Assembly: GCA_965222425.1 (NCBI GenBank)
Contig: CBDCTW010000024.1
Coordinates: 1-64,000, forward strand
Direction of reading: 5' to 3'
DNA: 64,000 nucleotides
Source: CBDCNP01 sp965222425
GTDB lineage: Bacteria; Acidobacteriota; Vicinamibacteria; Marinacidobacterales; DATDRI01
In this document: one piece after another, positions 61,843 through 64,000 of the stretch
Numbering within the stretch: the stretch's first letter is position 1
Layout of the letters: each line of letters begins with the position of its first letter
The notes under the pieces: generated by a model
What the model was told of the DNA's origin: nothing
What the model saw: only the letters and a program-made list of their open reading frames with translations
The model's database searches: none
Position numbers and translations under genes: made by a program

Positions 61843-62829
61843 ATGGATGTCATTGCGTTGAACCACGCCGAAGTCGAGAGGCTGTTGCCTATGGGGGAGT
61901 GCATCGAAGCGATGGAAAGCGCCTTAGCCGCGCTCGCCCGAGGTGAAGTTTACAACCCTCTCCGTTCGATCGTCCGCGCTCCGGATGCCAAGGGTTTGAT
62001 GGGTTTGATGCCCGCCTATCGGGGCGGCGACGAAGCTGCGTACGGGCTCAAGGCGATATGCGTATACCCGGGAAACGCCGAGCGAGGGCTCGATCTGCAT
62101 CAAGGCGCGGTTTTACTCTTTAGCGCCGAGACCGGGGAACTCCAGGCCGTCCTCAACGCTTCCGCGGTGACCGCCATTCGCACCGCCGCAGTTTCCGCGG
62201 TTGCAACGAAGTTGTTGGCCCGCGAGGATGCGCGTGAGCTCGCTTTGGTCGGAGCAGGCACTCAAGCCAGATCGCATCTCGAAGCCATGGCCGAGGTGCG
62301 AAACTTCCAACGCGTAAGGGTCGCTAGCCGCCGACCGGAAAGAGCACGCGAGTTCGCCGACTCGATGCGGGGAAGTTTCCCCTTCACCATCGAGCCGGTG
62401 TCCAGTAACGAGCGAGCGGTTCGGGATGCAGATGTGGTCACAACCGTGACGAGTGCACGGGAGCCGGTCATCAAAAGAACCTGGATAGCGCCCGGGACCC
62501 ATATCAACGCTGTTGGATCGAGCACGCCGGAGTTCGGTGAGCTGGATACGGCGACGATTGCCGACTCAGCTCTTTTCGTGGACTGTCGGGAGTCCACCGT
62601 TAACGAAGCCGGGGACTATCGTCTGGCGGAAAAGGAAGGAGCGATCGGCTCGGAGCACATCAGGGCCGAGATCGGCGAGCTTCTGATCGGCACTAAGAAC
62701 GGCCGCTCCACGCCGGAGGAGATCACCCTCTTCCGATCCCTCGGACTGGCCATTGAAGACCTAGTCGCCGCACAGCACGCCTATCGTCGCGCCATCGAGA
62801 CCGGAGCCGGCACGCGGATTCCATTCTGA
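61843..62829 (+). CDS. Ornithine cyclodeaminase/mu-crystallin-family protein
   Basis: 328 residues. NAD(P)-binding Rossmann motif 'LALVGAGTQARSHLEAM' (residues ~128-144) and substrate-domain segments 'GVYPGNAERGLDLHQGAVLLF' (as 'CVYPGNAERGLDLHQGAV'), 'ASAVTAIRTAAVSAVATKLL', 'GTHINAVGSSTPEFGELD'. The family covers ornithine cyclodeaminase, ketimine reductase and alanine dehydrogenase-like enzymes; the residues do not decide among them. It follows the aldo/keto reductase by 10 bases and precedes the dehydratase by 16, so these probably act on amino acids together. Confidence 0.85.
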   Translation: MDVIALNHAEVERLLPMGECIEAMESALAALARGEVYNPLRSIVRAPDAKGLMGLMPAYRGGDEAAYGLKAICVYPGNAERGLDLHQGAVLLFSAETGELQAVLNASAVTAIRTAAVSAVATKLLAREDARELALVGAGTQARSHLEAMAEVRNFQRVRVASRRPERAREFADSMRGSFPFTIEPVSSNERAVRDADVVTTVTSAREPVIKRTWIAPGTHINAVGSSTPEFGELDTATIADSALFVDCRESTVNEAGDYRLAEKEGAIGSEHIRAEIGELLIGTKNGRSTPEEITLFRSLGLAIEDLVAAQHAYRRAIETGAGTRIPF

Positions 62830-62845
62830 TAAATCCCGCCCGTAC

Positions 62846-63793
62846 ATGATTCCAATCCAAGAGATTCGCCGCGCTCGCAAAGTCATCTCCGCGGATTCCA
62901 TCCGCACTCCGCTCGTTCGGTTGAACGTCCCGGATTCCCCTGCCGAGATCTATTTGAAGCTCGAAAATTTTCAGCCCATCGGCTCGTTCAAGATCCGCGG
63001 CGCCTCCTACGCGGTGCGCCAAGCCTCCGCGGACGAAGTATCCCCCGGTGTGATTACCGCCAGCGCCGGCAATATGGCCCAGGGAGTCGCATGGGTAGCC
63101 CGGGCGCTCGGGGTTCCTTGCACGGTCATCGTTCCCGAGAGCGCCCCGGAGACCAAGCTTGCCGCCATCCAGCACCTCGACGGGAAGTACATCAAGGTTC
63201 CGTTCGATCGATGGTGGAAGACCCTCGAGGAGTCTTCTTTTCCAGGAGTTGAAGGCCTCTTCGTACATCCAGTTGAAGATGAGCGTGTGATGGCGGGCAA
63301 CGGAACGATTGGTCTCGAGATACTGGAAGACTTATCGGAACCGGATGTCGTTCTGATCCCGTGGGGCGGGGGCGGTTTGAGCACCGGCATCGCGAGCGCG
63401 ATGCGTTCCTTGGCACCGACGGTCAAGGTCTACGGCGTGGAACCGGAGACGGCTTCACCGCTCAAAGCATCGTTCGCCAAGGGCTCGATCCAACCCGTAG
63501 ACTTTGCGCGTTCCTTCGTCGATGGCGCCGGCGGGAAGACGCTGCTTCCAAAAATGTGGCCCCTGGCTCAAGAGCTTCTTGAGGGATCGCTCACCGCGTC
63601 TCTAGACGAGATCGCTTCCGCCATTCGAGTGTTGGCGGAGCGGAATCGGGTGATCGCGGAAGGGGCAGGTGCCTTAGCGGTAGCGGCCGCGCTCTCCGGT
63701 TGTGCCGGCACCGGGAGGATCGTCTGCGTCGTCTCGGGTGGTAATATCGATTTTGCGGTTCTCGTCAGGATATTGCGGGGGGAGACACCTTAA
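62846..63793 (+). CDS. Threonine/serine dehydratase-like PLP enzyme
   Basis: 315 residues, fold type II PLP enzyme. PLP-Lys in 'QPIGSFKIRGASYAV', Asn loop 'SAGNMAQGVAWVARALGV' (with Met in place of the usual His after GN, as in a known subgroup), and the phosphate-binding 'PWGGGGLSTGIASAM'. Deaminates threonine or serine to a keto acid. ATG 62846 overlaps no gene; its TAA is overlapped by the ATG of the DinB gene (TAATGG). Consistent with an amino acid catabolism operon with 60855-62829. Confidence 0.86.
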   Translation: MIPIQEIRRARKVISADSIRTPLVRLNVPDSPAEIYLKLENFQPIGSFKIRGASYAVRQASADEVSPGVITASAGNMAQGVAWVARALGVPCTVIVPESAPETKLAAIQHLDGKYIKVPFDRWWKTLEESSFPGVEGLFVHPVEDERVMAGNGTIGLEILEDLSEPDVVLIPWGGGGLSTGIASAMRSLAPTVKVYGVEPETASPLKASFAKGSIQPVDFARSFVDGAGGKTLLPKMWPLAQELLEGSLTASLDEIASAIRVLAERNRVIAEGAGALAVAAALSGCAGTGRIVCVVSGGNIDFAVLVRILRGETP

Positions 63794-64000
63794 TGGAGAT
63801 CAAGAGCGTCGAAATTGTTCTCGACTACTACGAGAAAATCCGGGGACGTACACTTCGGGTTATCAAAGCCATCCCCCCCCGAGAAGATGAACTGGTCCTA
63901 CCGCGAGGGGAAATTCACGTTGGCCGATCTGGTTCGTCATATCGCCTCTACCGAACGCTATATGTTCGCGGAGACCATCCGAGCTAACAAAAGCCGTTAT
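63793..64000 (+). pseudogene. DinB-family protein, N-terminal part (frameshift in a C8 run; runs off window)
   Basis: ATG 63793 overlaps the dehydratase stop. 'MEIKSVEIVLDYYEKIRGRTLRVIKAIP' reaches a run of eight C at 63873-63880 and loses frame; removing one C gives 'PPEKMNWSYREGKFTLADLVRHIASTERYMFAET', a typical DinB/YfiT four-helix domain with its metal-ligand His in 'LVRHI'. DinB proteins are divalent-metal-binding, often thiol-dependent detoxification enzymes. A length error in the homopolymer is likely, so the gene may be intact. It continues beyond the right edge. Confidence 0.65.

Overview
The window reads as chromosomal DNA of a moderately GC-rich, Gram-negative, free-standing heterotroph, most probably an acidobacterium. 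The main pointers are a broken FtsX/MacB-type permease of the 'acidobacterial duplicated orphan permease' (ADOP) kind (18324-20430), the C-terminus of a PD40/WD40 repeat protein of a type abundant in Acidobacteriota, a CarD-family regulator, an MqnA/MqnD-family protein suggesting futalosine-route menaquinone, a type III pantothenate kinase, an RND efflux pump and a TonB-receptor remnant (outer membrane). This assignment is inference from gene families, not from a marker gene.

Layout. 1-6284: a leftward set of three secreted-protein genes (LVIVD-repeat propeller, unknown secreted protein, multicopper oxidase), a membrane protein with an internal stop, an amidohydrolase remnant, and a divergent DUF4126 / DUF885-metallopeptidase pair. 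6285-9454: small charged protein and a GNAT-S9 peptidase gene fusion created by a deletion. 9461-14580: a diiron-type metallo-beta-lactamase-fold protein and an intact four-gene MacAB-like ABC exporter operon. 14582-20430: gene fragments, a broken HNH endonuclease, an EamA transporter, a Tat-exported DJ-1 protein and the broken ADOP permease. 20629-26857: DNA repair and housekeeping (AlkA-like glycosylase, SixA-like phosphatase, CBS protein, SbcD, frameshifted SbcC). 26954-30998: an IS256-family element with an IS21-family element nested inside its transposase, both with clean target duplications. 31047-41662: MerR regulator with a decayed VIT/VWA gene, methyltransferase, molybdopterin oxidoreductase with an amber codon, phosphodiesterase-type lipoprotein, RND pump and its membrane fusion protein. 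41944-49791: PilW-like pseudopilin, tRNA-Leu(CAA), CarD, a secreted protein, PlsC, an IS3-family element that separates a promoter from a DUF4388 gene, and an EAL-domain protein. 49816-53200: a scrapyard of mobile and repetitive DNA (118-bp MITE-like element, TonB-receptor tail, transposase scrap, second IS256 copy, 26-bp tandem repeat inside a metallo-hydrolase gene, degenerate ~60-bp repeats). 53256-64000: a tight operon of Tat-targeted small subunit, GMC oxidoreductase, GT21-like glycosyltransferase and radical SAM protein, followed by MqnA/D-family protein, CoaX, an APC transporter, aldo/keto reductase, ornithine cyclodeaminase-like and threonine dehydratase-like enzymes and the start of a DinB gene.

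The strongest whole-window signal is decay: about sixteen otherwise recognisable genes carry a frameshift, an in-frame stop, or an internal deletion that joins the front of a gene to its back or to a neighbour. They sit among fully intact operons and three IS families. Either this lineage is undergoing IS-driven genome reduction (as in a recent host-associated bacterium) or part of the damage is sequencing error; frameshifts at a T6/A6, G4 and C8 run favour error at those sites, whereas deletion joints, nonsense codons and target duplications are not explained that way.
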